Source of the DNA: an uncultured Gammaproteobacteria bacterium
Lineage (GTDB): Bacteria; Pseudomonadota; Gammaproteobacteria; CAKMZV01
Assembly: GCA_929200535.1 (NCBI GenBank)
Contig: CAKMZV010000002.1
Span: 11,537 to 75,536 of the forward strand
Direction of reading: 5' to 3'
Length of the DNA: 64,000 bases
This document shows positions 11,993 through 22,074 of the stretch, in pieces. Every line of letters starts with the position of its first letter. Position 1 is the stretch's first letter. Under the pieces are notes generated by a model. It did no database searches. It was given only the letters and a program-made list of their open reading frames with translations, and was not told where the DNA came from. A program made the position numbers and the translations under genes.

Positions 11993-12031
11993 AGGTTTTT
12001 GTACTTAGGATGTTTCTATACAGATGCGATG

Positions 12032-12376
12032 CTATTTGTCTTTAAGAGAGGTGGGATTAGCTTCAATGTTGTGTTTTTTCATCGCGATTACTTTTCCTTG
12101 AGAGTCAAATGTTAAGATAAAATGTTTGCGGAAAAATTTACCAGAGGATAGCCTACGTTGATAAACATAGATCCATTGGTTAGGATCAGTAGGGTGAAGC
12201 AGCAAGGGGGCTCCCATATATGACTTTACTTGGGCTTGAGAGGTGCCTATTTTTATTTTATCAACTTGCTCTTTTTCGATAATATTGCCTTGTTGGCGTT
12301 CAGAGCGGTGTAAGCAACCACTTGCGGTTAGTAGTGCACAAATTAGGAAAAATATGCCATAAGGCTTTAATCTCAT
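12032..12376 (-). CDS. bamE: Outer membrane assembly lipoprotein BamE (SmpA/OmlA family)
   Basis: Lipobox LTASGC; KIKIGTSQAQVKSYMGAPLLLHPTDPNQWIYVYQRR. Confidence 0.85.
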   Translation of the reverse strand: MRLKPYGIFFLICALLTASGCLHRSERQQGNIIEKEQVDKIKIGTSQAQVKSYMGAPLLLHPTDPNQWIYVYQRRLSSGKFFRKHFILTFDSQGKVIAMKKHNIEANPTSLKDK

Positions 12377-13398
12377 AAGTAATTACTAATGAGTTCTTCA
12401 GCAATTTGAATAGCGTTAGTTGCCGCACCTTTGCGTATATTATCAGCAACTACCCACATATTTAATTCGTTAGGATGACTTAGACCTTGGCGGATACGAC
12501 CAACAAAAACTTGATCTTCATGGGCTGCATCAAGAACAGTGGGGTAGGTGTTTGTGGAGGGATCGTCCATTAAAATTACACCTTCAGCTTGTGATATTAG
12601 TTGCTTTGCTTGTGATGCAGAAATGGGTTCTTTGGTTTGAATATGTAGTGCTTCACTGTGCCCATAAACAACCGGGACTCTAACGGTTGTAGGATTAACT
12701 TGAATAGAGTCATCTGAGAAAATTTTCTTTGTTTCATTGACCATTTTCATCTCTTCTTTAGTAAATCCATTTTCAAGAAAAACATCAATGTGTGGTAAGC
12801 AGTTAAAGGCAATTTGCTTGGCATATACTTGGGGTTTACTCAATGGTTGAGATTGAGTAATTTGATGAACTTGTTGGTCAAGTTCATCAATTGCTTTCTT
12901 TCCTGAACCAGAAACTGCTTGATAGGTTGCCACATTAACACGCTCAATTCCTACCGCATCATAAATCGGCTTTAAAGCCACAACCATTTGAATAGTGGAG
13001 CAGTTCGGGTTTGCAATAATTCCCGTTTTTTGATAGTCTACAATATTCTTTTTATTTACTTCTGGAACAATTAGGGGAACATCTGGGTGCATCCGAAAGT
13101 GAGAGGTGTTATCTACCACGATGCAACCAGCACGAGCAGCCTTAGGGGCATATTCTGCCGAAACACTGCCTCCTGCAGAAAATAAACCAATTTTCGCTTG
13201 TGAAAAATCAAAGTTTGCTATGTTTAAAACTTCTATTTTATTCTTTCCATAAGGGATTTTTTGACCTGCTGAGCGACTACTGGCAAGTGCATAGATGTTT
13301 TCAACAGGAAAACCTTTTGAGTATAGGATAGAGAGCAGCGCTTTTCCAACAGCTCCGGTCGCTCCGGCAACACATAGTCTAATACTTTTATTTTTCAT
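12373..13398 (-). CDS. asd: Aspartate-semialdehyde dehydrogenase
   Basis: VAGATGAVGKALLSIL, GIIANPNCSTIQMVVALKPI, TYQAVSGSGKKAIDEL. Confidence 0.96.
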   Translation of the reverse strand: MKNKSIRLCVAGATGAVGKALLSILYSKGFPVENIYALASSRSAGQKIPYGKNKIEVLNIANFDFSQAKIGLFSAGGSVSAEYAPKAARAGCIVVDNTSHFRMHPDVPLIVPEVNKKNIVDYQKTGIIANPNCSTIQMVVALKPIYDAVGIERVNVATYQAVSGSGKKAIDELDQQVHQITQSQPLSKPQVYAKQIAFNCLPHIDVFLENGFTKEEMKMVNETKKIFSDDSIQVNPTTVRVPVVYGHSEALHIQTKEPISASQAKQLISQAEGVILMDDPSTNTYPTVLDAAHEDQVFVGRIRQGLSHPNELNMWVVADNIRKGAATNAIQIAEELISNYL

Positions 13399-13885
13399 TA
13401 TTTTTTTTGATTTCTCCTAAATCTTCTTCACTATCTTCTACTTCCTCAACCTCCTCAGTAGGCGTTAAATCCATCAGCTGGTGAGATTCTAAATACTCAA
13501 AAACTTCTTTAGGAAGTATATTGTAAAAATCTCTGCTTTCTGGTTTGTGACTGTAACCACTAAATTGGCATCCTGTTTCAAGTCTCTTATAATTTGAACG
13601 AATGTCCGCATTTATTTCTCCTGTCGATAGTAGCTCTAACGAATCACAGTTAATTTGACCTGTGAATTTTCCACTCACAATAAGAGATTGGGCAGAAATA
13701 AACCCTTTGACGCTACCGTTCACGCCAATTGATACGGTTTGTTGTGAGAAAATATTTCCCTCTACGAAACCATCTATATGACAATTTCCCTCTATTTCAA
13801 AGTTTCCTTTGACAGAGCATCCTGCTGTGATGAGGCTTGTTTCTGTATGTTTTTGAATTTTATCACGTTGATTAAAAATACCCAT
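13388..13885 (-). CDS. Bactofilin (polymer-forming cytoskeletal protein)
   Basis: TSLITAGCSVKGNFEIEGNCHIDGFVEGNIFSQQTVSIGVNGSVKGFISAQSLIVSGKFTGQINCDSLELLSTGEINADI beta-helical repeats. Confidence 0.88.
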   Translation of the reverse strand: MGIFNQRDKIQKHTETSLITAGCSVKGNFEIEGNCHIDGFVEGNIFSQQTVSIGVNGSVKGFISAQSLIVSGKFTGQINCDSLELLSTGEINADIRSNYKRLETGCQFSGYSHKPESRDFYNILPKEVFEYLESHQLMDLTPTEEVEEVEDSEEDLGEIKKNNEK

Positions 13886-14763
13886 GGTACCGCCTTGTTT
13901 TTTTTAAATAAATGTTTATAGTTACTGCTATTCCAACGAAGAAAATCTCGCGGATCAATCGCTTTTTTATTGAATAAAATTTCGTAGTGTAAGTGTGCGG
14001 CAGTCACTTGCCCTGTCGCTCCAGATAAACCAACGAGTTGCCCTTTTTTAACCTTGGTTCCTTTTTTGACCTTAAGCTGGCTTAAGTGCGAAAGTAATGT
14101 CTCAAAACCATATTCGTGAGAAATTTTTATAGTCGTGCCAAAACCGTTTAGAACCCCTGAAAATTTTACCACACCATCTGCCGTAGCATATAGAGGCGTT
14201 CCGAGAGGCATTGCTAAGTCTATTCCTTTATGGAAATCCTTTTTTTTGCGAATAGGGTGTATTCGCGGTCCATAATGGCTGGATATGCGATATTTTTTCT
14301 TCGCTGGTAGCCCAAGCGGTAACACTCTTGAGATATAGGCAAGCTCCTTTTTTGAAAGAGGACCAATTGAACTAAAAACAGATTTTTCATCAAAAACTTT
14401 TATCCCTTCATTTAAGTTAATCTTTTCTAATTTTTGATGTATTTGTGTATATACCTCTTTCAATTTTTTAGTTTTTTCTGCTAATTCTGCTAAGGCAACT
14501 TGTTGGTGTTTCTCCCCGTTTTGACTGGTTTGCAGAGCAATATGGGCTTGTTTTTTGGCTTCTATTTCTTGGTTAAGTTGTTTGTTTTTTTCATTGAAAT
14601 AATAAGAAGCCACTGCCCAGCTTAACAATAGGAGTGCCAATCCACCAATAAGTATCACTTTTATCACTCTAAGGTGCAATGTCGATAAGGTAAAGTGGCG
14701 GGAGTTACTTACTCCCGTAATGATAACGCTTAGAGCTTTTTTATCTAAAACGGGGGCGGACAT
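13792..14763 (-). CDS. M23 family metallopeptidase (LytM domain)
   Basis: N-terminal TM, coiled coil, YRISSHYGPRIHPIRKKKDFHKGIDLAMPLGTPLYATADGVV ... LSGATGQVTAAHLHYEI. Confidence 0.93.
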   Translation of the reverse strand: MSAPVLDKKALSVIITGVSNSRHFTLSTLHLRVIKVILIGGLALLLLSWAVASYYFNEKNKQLNQEIEAKKQAHIALQTSQNGEKHQQVALAELAEKTKKLKEVYTQIHQKLEKINLNEGIKVFDEKSVFSSIGPLSKKELAYISRVLPLGLPAKKKYRISSHYGPRIHPIRKKKDFHKGIDLAMPLGTPLYATADGVVKFSGVLNGFGTTIKISHEYGFETLLSHLSQLKVKKGTKVKKGQLVGLSGATGQVTAAHLHYEILFNKKAIDPRDFLRWNSSNYKHLFKKNKAVPWVFLINVIKFKNIQKQASSQQDALSKETLK

Positions 14764-14788
14764 AATAAAAAGTCTAAAATATTAAAGG

Positions 14789-15868
14789 TTATTTTGCATA
14801 GAGTTGAGCGTTTATATAGTCGCCCATTTTTTGCGTACCTATTGCTAACCCTTCATTAGCTATGTCTGCTGTTCTGTGCCCTTGGTTTATAACCTCTCGC
14901 ACAGCAGCTTCCAATCTGTTAGCTGGTTGCTCTAAATCTAAAGAGGTTCTCAATGCCATCGATAAAGAAAGAATTGTTGCTATAGGGTTTGCTTTATCTT
15001 GCCCGGCAATGTCTGGTGCTGATCCGTGCACTGGCTCATATAGGCCTTGCTTGTGCTCATTAAGTGATGCTGAGGGTAGCATTCCGATTGAGCCTGTTAA
15101 CATCGCAGCAATGTCTGATAGAATATCTCCAAACATATTGCCGGTAAGAATAACATCAAATTGTTTGGGACGAGAAACCAGTTGCATCGCCGCATTATCA
15201 ACATACATATGGCTTAATTCTACTTGTGGATATTCGCTGGCAACTTCATCAACAATTTCACGCCACAGGCGCGTCACTTCTAATACATTTGCTTTATCAA
15301 CCGAACATAGTTTTTTATTACGTTGCATTGATAACTCAAACGCTACCCGAGCTACTCGGCGAATTTCTGTTTCATTATAACGATAGGTGTTATAGCCTTC
15401 TCTTTCACCATTTACATCCTTCTGAATTCCTCTTGGTTCACCAAAGTAAAGCCCTCCTGTCAGTTCACGAACAATCAAAATGTCTAAGTTCTTTACGAGT
15501 TCTAATTTTAAAGATGAGGAGTCAGCAAGTTGCTCATAAAGAATGGCTGGGCGAAGGTTTGCAAATAGCCCTAAAGATTTTCGTAAACCCAGTAAGCCAG
15601 CCTCGGGTCGTTTGGCTAATTCGAGGTGATCCCATTTATCACCACCTACTGCACCGAATAAAATTGCATCTGCTTGTTTGCATAAAGAGAGGGTTTCTTG
15701 AGGCAGGGGGGTGCCACAAGAGTCAATAGCAGCTCCACCAATTAGGGCTGTTTGCGTTTCTATATCGTGCCCCTCTTGTATTAGAGTCTGTACGATTTTT
15801 TCTGCTTGTGCAGTCACTTCAGGACCAATCCCATCTCCTGGTAAAAACACTATTTTTTTTGCTTGCAT
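14789..15868 (-). CDS. leuB: 3-isopropylmalate dehydrogenase
   Basis: [64 protein letters not shown]. Confidence 0.97.
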   Translation of the reverse strand: MQAKKIVFLPGDGIGPEVTAQAEKIVQTLIQEGHDIETQTALIGGAAIDSCGTPLPQETLSLCKQADAILFGAVGGDKWDHLELAKRPEAGLLGLRKSLGLFANLRPAILYEQLADSSSLKLELVKNLDILIVRELTGGLYFGEPRGIQKDVNGEREGYNTYRYNETEIRRVARVAFELSMQRNKKLCSVDKANVLEVTRLWREIVDEVASEYPQVELSHMYVDNAAMQLVSRPKQFDVILTGNMFGDILSDIAAMLTGSIGMLPSASLNEHKQGLYEPVHGSAPDIAGQDKANPIATILSLSMALRTSLDLEQPANRLEAAVREVINQGHRTADIANEGLAIGTQKMGDYINAQLYAK

Positions 15869-15901
15869 ATTATTTTATCAAAAAATATTTTAGATTGTGG
15901 T

Positions 15902-15941
15902 TTCTTTGCTTAAAAGAAAAATTCTTTGCTTAAAAGAAAAA
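15902..15941. repeat. Exact 20-bp tandem duplication TTCTTTGCTTAAAAGAAAAA x2
   Basis: Direct reading; each unit contains TTCTTT...AAAGAA inverted repeat; just upstream of the leuB start. Confidence 0.85.
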
Positions 15942-16373
15942 AATAGCCATATATCCCAATCCTTTTCGTCTTATTTATTTGAGAAAAGCCTCTATTCTAT
16001 AATAAATGATATAATCTATATATAAAGAGAGTGTAGATGTCCTTTTAATTTAATATGTTCGCATCTGCCACACATAAAGTATAACTATCTTGGGTCGCTT
16101 TTGCCTTCTATTTGCCTTCTAAATAGTTGGAGATAAAAAGTCCATAAATCATTTTTAATGATCAAGAATAGAAGAAAAAGGTAACTGGTCTTTTTTGTAT
16201 CACAGACTCTAAGCTTGATTTATTTTTTAAGCTCTTTCACTTGTTAATTGTACTGCCTCTCCTTTGAGTTTTATATTTGATTTGTAAGATTTTTGCGGTA
16301 CTTTATACAAAAGTTTCTTTATTTGTGTAAAGTATGTTTATTTAAAAATGATTATTAAATAGTGCCCCACTAA

Positions 16374-17312
16374 GTGACTATTTCACGACTTAATTCTTTC
16401 TTTTCTGCACTTATTTTTTTAGGTGTTGTTGTCCTTTTGGCTCACGTGTGCTCATTGTTACTTTGGCAAATTTTTGACCCAAAACCAACCTATTCAAAAC
16501 CACTTCTTAATCCGGCTATTTTACAAAACAATGACACCGTGAATGAAGGGGAAGTTTTCGCAAAATACCCTTTGTTCGGAAAGCCACCCAAAGTAAAAAA
16601 AATCAAAAAACTCGCTGAAAAGAAGACAAAAAAAGTAACTGCCGTTGCTCCTAAGGTCACCCTAAAGCTAAGAGGAATACTCTCTGGGGCACAGAATTAT
16701 GCCATTATAGAGGTAAAAAAAGAGCAAGATGTCTATGCAGAGAAAGAAAGCGTGTCGTACTTGTATATCGAAAAAATTGCCGATGATTATGTTATTTTCA
16801 GTGATGATGGAATTGAACACAAAATCTTTGTTAGCGACGAGAGTGTTGCTATTGGAGGCGGAACTGCCAGTGATTTTTCTTCTCAACCAAAATCACAAAA
16901 TGATACTAAAAATACTGCCGCTGCAAAAGATAATGCTGCACGAGATAATAATGCTATTCCCACTTATACGCCTAATTTAGCATTTAAGGACCAGCAACGT
17001 CTGAGTAATATAAAAAAAACAATTCGCAAAAACCCTCTAAAAATTATTGGAAAAATAAATACTTTTCCTTATCGTTTAGAAGGAAGGCTCGTTGGCTACC
17101 AAGTGACCCCTGGTTCAGAGCGTTCACTATTTAAAAATGTGGGGCTAAAAGCAGGGGATATTATTGTCAGTGCCAATGGTAGGGAGTTAGGTAATGTAAA
17201 TACATTTACCGAAGGTATGAAGTTTTTAGAGACTTTAGGTAATGCAAAGACCTTAGATTTAATTGTTAATCGAAAGGGAAAAGAGCAAAGAATTTATGTG
17301 ACTTTAGATTAA
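16374..17312 (+). CDS. gspC: Type II secretion system protein GspC (PDZ domain)
   Basis: N-terminal TM, LRGILSGAQNYAIIE inner-membrane platform region, C-terminal PDZ YQVTPGSERSLFKNVGLKAGDIIVSANGREL; followed by gspD. Confidence 0.88.
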   Translation: MTISRLNSFFSALIFLGVVVLLAHVCSLLLWQIFDPKPTYSKPLLNPAILQNNDTVNEGEVFAKYPLFGKPPKVKKIKKLAEKKTKKVTAVAPKVTLKLRGILSGAQNYAIIEVKKEQDVYAEKESVSYLYIEKIADDYVIFSDDGIEHKIFVSDESVAIGGGTASDFSSQPKSQNDTKNTAAAKDNAARDNNAIPTYTPNLAFKDQQRLSNIKKTIRKNPLKIIGKINTFPYRLEGRLVGYQVTPGSERSLFKNVGLKAGDIIVSANGRELGNVNTFTEGMKFLETLGNAKTLDLIVNRKGKEQRIYVTLD

Positions 17313-17314
17313 CT

Positions 17315-17410
17315 GAGACCTTTACACAAAAGATATGACAAGTAAAAAAGTAAAAAATCGCTCTGATTTTTATTCGCAAGTGCTTCAAACGCTGTTACTC
17401 TATGGTTCGT
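17315..17410. repeat. Truncated MITE copy between gspC and gspD
   Basis: GAGACCTTTACACAAAAGATATGACAAGTAAAAAAGTAAAAAATCGCTCTGATTTTTATTCGCAAGTGCTTCAAACGCTGTTACTCTATGGTTCGT matches one end plus internal block (reverse orientation) of the full copies. Confidence 0.88.
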
Positions 17411-19360
17411 GCAAAAATCAAAAATATAGGTAATAATCAATTAGGTATGTTAATTTTTTCTAATCTTTTTTTACGAAAAGTTTGTGCTCTTTTCGTGCTT
17501 TTTTCAATGCTTATTGGAATGAGTGCGCCTGCTCTTTCTGCCGAAAAGGATACCACATCGCTTAACCTAAAAAACGCGAGTTTGCGTACCTTTATCAGCA
17601 CAGTATCACGTGCCACGGGAAAGAATTTTTTAATCGATCCACGAGTTAAAGGGTCGGTTACCGTTATTATCTCTACTCCTCTTAACTCAAAAGCACTTTA
17701 TCAGGTATTTTTATCTATATTGAGAGTACATAATTTTATTGCGGTTGAAGGAGAGCATTTAACTAAAATTCTGCCAGCAAATAAAAGTAAAACAAGCAGT
17801 GCCTATGTGTCCTCTCGCAACCCTGATTCGTTAGTAACTACGGTGGTTCCGATTAATTATATTAATGCTCAACAAATTATTCCTGTACTTAGACCTTTTG
17901 TTTCTCCTAATTCCTTTCTATCTGCATACGCACCAACAAATGTGCTTATCATACATGATACAGAGGCAAATCTTAATCGCTTAAAAAGATTGATTGACGC
18001 TGCCGACAAGCCAATTAACCAGGGTTTTGAAATTATTCCGGTTCGACATGCCAATGCCGTGGAACTGGCAAAAATCGTAACGACTTTTCTTTCAAAAGAT
18101 AAAAATACTCCAGCTAAACAAAAAGTTCAGCTTGTTGCTGAAGTCCGAACCAATCGTATCATTGTCAAAGCCGATGCCGAACAACGCTTAAAAATTCGAA
18201 CTCTTATCAGCGAGTTAGATATTGAAGATGCACGTGGAAACACCAGTGTTATTTACTTAAAATATGCCAACGCTAAACAAATATTACCTATTTTGCAGGG
18301 TGTTCTCGGTAGCACTGGAGCCGATGGCAAGGCAAAAGCGGGTCCTGTAAATATACAAGCTGATGAAGAAACTAACGCCATCATCCTTACAGCATCTCAG
18401 GATATTGTTGTCTCAGTAAAAAGTATAATCCGTCGTTTGGATATTCGTCGTGCTCAAGTTCTTATTCAGGCAATTATTGCTGAGGTCTCTTCCGATATCA
18501 GAGATACGGTCGGAGTTCAATGGGTCTCGAATGCACGCTTAAATGGTGGTAATACTGGTGCTCTTGTTGGGGCTATTAATTTTGATAACTCTTTACCGAC
18601 AGCCGTTCTTAATCCGACTCAAGCCGCCGCTTCTATACCACTTGGTGCTGGACTTGTGGTTGGAGAAATTCAAGATGAATCAAATAATACTGGGTGGGGG
18701 GCTTTAGTTAATTTACTTAATTCAAATGGACAAGTTAACCTTTTATCCGCACCTTCAATCGTCACCTTAGACAATGAGGAGGCAAGTATTTTGGTTGGAC
18801 AAGAAGTACCTTTTATTACCAATACTCAATTATCTGCAAGTAATACTAATCCTTTCCAAAATTTTGAGCGTAAAGATGTTGGTTTATCACTTAAGGTTAA
18901 GCCGCAAATTAACGAGGGCGATGCCATTAAATTAGAGATTGAACAAGAAATATCGAATATTATTGCGACCGCACGAGCTGCCGATACAGTGACCTCAAAA
19001 CGTACATTAAAAACCTCTGTACTAATCGATGATGGCAAAATTATCGTGCTTGGAGGATTGATGGATGAAGCTGATAACTCCTCTCAACTAAAAGTGCCTC
19101 TTCTCGGTGATATTCCATTGTTAGGCTTTTTCTTTAGCTACAATACTAACTCTTCCGCTAAACGCAATTTAATGCTTTTTATTCGCCCACAAATTATCCG
19201 TGATAGCAAAACCTTAAATGTGCTTTCTCTTGGTAAATACAACGAAATTAGAGCACAGCAATTACAACTTAAAGAAGACGGTGAGCTCGCTCCCATAAAC
19301 TTGAATATAGACGAACTCACTTCAACCAAAACCGATTTAACGCCTCCAAAAAACCAATAA
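17402..19360 (+). CDS. gspD: Type II secretion system secretin GspD
   Basis: SLNLKNASLRTFISTVSRATGKNFLIDPRVKGSVTV; secretin domain LLSAPSIVTLDNEEASILVGQEVPF, VPLLGDIPLLGFFF. Start uncertain: 17402 lies in MITE DNA; the alternative MLIFSNLFLRK at 17447 precedes the signal peptide. Confidence 0.95.
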   Translation: MVRAKIKNIGNNQLGMLIFSNLFLRKVCALFVLFSMLIGMSAPALSAEKDTTSLNLKNASLRTFISTVSRATGKNFLIDPRVKGSVTVIISTPLNSKALYQVFLSILRVHNFIAVEGEHLTKILPANKSKTSSAYVSSRNPDSLVTTVVPINYINAQQIIPVLRPFVSPNSFLSAYAPTNVLIIHDTEANLNRLKRLIDAADKPINQGFEIIPVRHANAVELAKIVTTFLSKDKNTPAKQKVQLVAEVRTNRIIVKADAEQRLKIRTLISELDIEDARGNTSVIYLKYANAKQILPILQGVLGSTGADGKAKAGPVNIQADEETNAIILTASQDIVVSVKSIIRRLDIRRAQVLIQAIIAEVSSDIRDTVGVQWVSNARLNGGNTGALVGAINFDNSLPTAVLNPTQAAASIPLGAGLVVGEIQDESNNTGWGALVNLLNSNGQVNLLSAPSIVTLDNEEASILVGQEVPFITNTQLSASNTNPFQNFERKDVGLSLKVKPQINEGDAIKLEIEQEISNIIATARAADTVTSKRTLKTSVLIDDGKIIVLGGLMDEADNSSQLKVPLLGDIPLLGFFFSYNTNSSAKRNLMLFIRPQIIRDSKTLNVLSLGKYNEIRAQQLQLKEDGELAPINLNIDELTSTKTDLTPPKNQ

Positions 19361-19369
19361 AAAAAGATT

Positions 19370-20827
19370 ATGTTGAGTTTTAGCTTTGCGCGTAAAAATC
19401 AAATACTTGCTGAACAAAACAATGAGGGGTGGGCTATCAGTTATAGTGGCGAATTTAATTTATCTATCTTTACTGAGGCTCAGCGTTCGCTCGGCATTAT
19501 TACCGATATTCATTTTTTAGAAAGCGACTCCTTTGATCAAAAGCTACAAACCCTCTATAGCGGACAAACAGAAGGTTTAGGTGAGTTGAATGCTAGCTTA
19601 GATGATTCTGTAGATTTAGATGAGCTAATACATCAATTAGACGAGCCTGAAGATTTGCTTGAGTCAGATGAAGACGCCCCTATTATTCGCCTATTAAATG
19701 CCTTGTTTTCAGAAGCGATTCGTGCAAATGCTTCGGATATTCATGTTGAATCTTATGAGTCTCGTAATCGTGTACGCTTTCGAGTGGATGGCGTAATGAA
19801 AGAGATGATGACGTTGCAAAAACACATTGCACCGCTGTTAATTTCAAGAATTAAGGTAATGTCTAAACTGGATATTGCTGAAAAACGTATTCCACAAGAT
19901 GGGCGAATTGCACTGCGTCTTGGAGGACGTTCGGTTGATCTAAGGGTCTCTACTCTGCCCTCAGCTCAGGGAGAAAGAGTGGTTATGCGACTGCTTGATA
20001 AGCAGGCAGGACGTCTTAATTTAGATAACCTTGGATTGCCGAAAAAAAACGCCGAATTAGTACACAAACTCATCAACAGCCCCTATGGGATTATTTTGGT
20101 AACTGGACCAACAGGATCGGGAAAAACCACCTCGCTTTATGCCACTCTCACCCAACTTAATGATAATAAACGTAATATTATGACCGTTGAGGATCCCATC
20201 GAATACAATATCGATGGCATCAACCAGACTCAAATCAATGAAAAAATTGATATGACTTTTGCCCGTGGTATTCGAGCAATTTTACGGCAAGATCCAGATG
20301 TGGTGATGGTGGGGGAAATTCGCGATACAGAAACCGCACAAATCTCTGTGCAGGCTTCTTTAACTGGACATTTGGTATTATCTACCCTGCATACCAATAC
20401 CGCCGTGGGAGCAATTACCCGCCTACGTGATATGGGGATTGAATCTTTTTTAATTGCCTCAAGCTTAATAGGCGTTATTGCTCAACGCCTCACCAGACGT
20501 CTATGTAAACATTGCAGAGAACCTTATACTCCCAGCGAAGAGCAGAAAAAAGTAATGGAAATTCCAGCTGAAGAAAATGTATATTTTTATAAAGCAGTCG
20601 GATGTGAAGAATGTTCAAAAACCGGTTATTCAGGACGTATTGGGTTATATGAATTATTAATGATTGATGATACTGTGCGTCAATATATTCATGAAAATGC
20701 CAGTGAGCAAAAAGTGACTGACTATGCTCGCCAACACACGCTGAGCTTACAACAAGAAGCAGTCACACATCTCTTAGACGGTACCACTTCCTTTGAAGAG
20801 GTGGTGCGGGTTATTCATAATCTCTGA
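19370..20827 (+). CDS. gspE: Type II secretion system ATPase GspE
   Basis: GPTGSGKTTSLYATL, EDPIEYNIDGINQTQ, DPDVVMVGEIRDTETAQ, C-x2-C...C-x2-C zinc motif. Confidence 0.96.
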   Translation: MLSFSFARKNQILAEQNNEGWAISYSGEFNLSIFTEAQRSLGIITDIHFLESDSFDQKLQTLYSGQTEGLGELNASLDDSVDLDELIHQLDEPEDLLESDEDAPIIRLLNALFSEAIRANASDIHVESYESRNRVRFRVDGVMKEMMTLQKHIAPLLISRIKVMSKLDIAEKRIPQDGRIALRLGGRSVDLRVSTLPSAQGERVVMRLLDKQAGRLNLDNLGLPKKNAELVHKLINSPYGIILVTGPTGSGKTTSLYATLTQLNDNKRNIMTVEDPIEYNIDGINQTQINEKIDMTFARGIRAILRQDPDVVMVGEIRDTETAQISVQASLTGHLVLSTLHTNTAVGAITRLRDMGIESFLIASSLIGVIAQRLTRRLCKHCREPYTPSEEQKKVMEIPAEENVYFYKAVGCEECSKTGYSGRIGLYELLMIDDTVRQYIHENASEQKVTDYARQHTLSLQQEAVTHLLDGTTSFEEVVRVIHNL

Positions 20828-20841
20828 TAGGATTTATATCG

Positions 20842-22056
20842 ATGCCTGCCTTTGAATACCTCGCTCTTAATAGCAAAAATAAACAGATTAAAGGTATTAT
20901 AGAAGCCGATTCAGAACGTCATTTGCGTCAGCAATTACGTGAAAAATCACTGATTCCGCTAAATGTAAAAAATCTTAAAAATAAAAAAAAATCTGCAGCC
21001 GGGAAAAAGTTTAGCCTAAGCACCAGCAAAAAATTAAAAAGTGCAGATTTGGTTATTATTACCAGACAGCTTGCTAATTTAATTCGTGCCGCCTTACCTA
21101 TTGATGAGGCTATTAGAACCATTGCTGAACATAATAATACCACTATCCGCAAAGTGCTTTCAGAAACTCGCTCAAGAGTTGTGGAGGGAACGCCTTTAAG
21201 TAAATCGCTTAAAGAACAAGGGGTTTTTTCAGAAGAATACAGCTCAACCATTGCCGCTGGGGAACGCTCAGGTGATTTGGCAAAAATTTTAGAAAAACTG
21301 GCAGATGATATTGAGAGAAAAGATAAATTCTTAGGCAGAATGAAAACCGCAATGATTTATCCTGCGGTGATTGCCTTTGTCTCAATCACTGCGGTGATTG
21401 CTCTTTTGACCTATGTTGTGCCTCAAGTGGTTGAGGTCTTTACCTCCTCCAATCGCCAGCTACCGGTGCTGACTATTCTAATGATCAATATCAGTGATTT
21501 TTTACGACAATACGGACAAGCTCTATTATTTTTACTTATTATTTCACTGATTGCTTTCCGCCTTTCCTTACGAGTTAAATCTATCCACCTAAAGTGGCAT
21601 TCTTTACTAATGAAGTTTCCACTGATTGGAAAAATGTTTGTCGGCTCGAATAACTCACAATTTGCACGCAATTTTAGCCTGATGCAATCAGCTGGCGTAC
21701 CTGTTTTAGATTCCCTAAGAATTACGGCTAATACACTCTCCTGCCTACCAATGCAACAGGCTATCTATTCAGCAACTGAAATGGTTAGAGAAGGAAGCAC
21801 TATCTTTAATGCCCTACAAAAATTTAACGCCTTGCCACCAATGACCTTATATATGTTAGCCAGTGGGGAGGCTAGTGGGAAATTATCCGATATGATGGAA
21901 CGAGCTGCAATCAATCAAGAACACGAATTAGAGCAATTTACAACGAGTATGCTCGCCGTCTTAGAGCCTGCAATTATGTTGGTAATGGGTGGCTTTGTAT
22001 TGCTTATCGTACTCTCAATACTTCTACCCATTTTCGAGCTTAATCAAGCCATTTAA
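20842..22056 (+). CDS. gspF: Type II secretion system inner membrane protein GspF
   Basis: MPAFEYLALNSKNKQIKGIIEADSERHLRQQLREK, GERSGDL, FARNFSLMQSAGVPVLDSL, ASGEASGKL. Confidence 0.95.
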   Translation: MPAFEYLALNSKNKQIKGIIEADSERHLRQQLREKSLIPLNVKNLKNKKKSAAGKKFSLSTSKKLKSADLVIITRQLANLIRAALPIDEAIRTIAEHNNTTIRKVLSETRSRVVEGTPLSKSLKEQGVFSEEYSSTIAAGERSGDLAKILEKLADDIERKDKFLGRMKTAMIYPAVIAFVSITAVIALLTYVVPQVVEVFTSSNRQLPVLTILMINISDFLRQYGQALLFLLIISLIAFRLSLRVKSIHLKWHSLLMKFPLIGKMFVGSNNSQFARNFSLMQSAGVPVLDSLRITANTLSCLPMQQAIYSATEMVREGSTIFNALQKFNALPPMTLYMLASGEASGKLSDMMERAAINQEHELEQFTTSMLAVLEPAIMLVMGGFVLLIVLSILLPIFELNQAI

Positions 22057-22074
22057 TTACATTCTTAAAATGTA

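Noticed and set aside
14862-15729. Plus-strand ORFs 14862..15380 (172 aa) and 15226..15729 (167 aa)
   Set aside because: Fully antisense to leuB, whose translation is clearly conserved.
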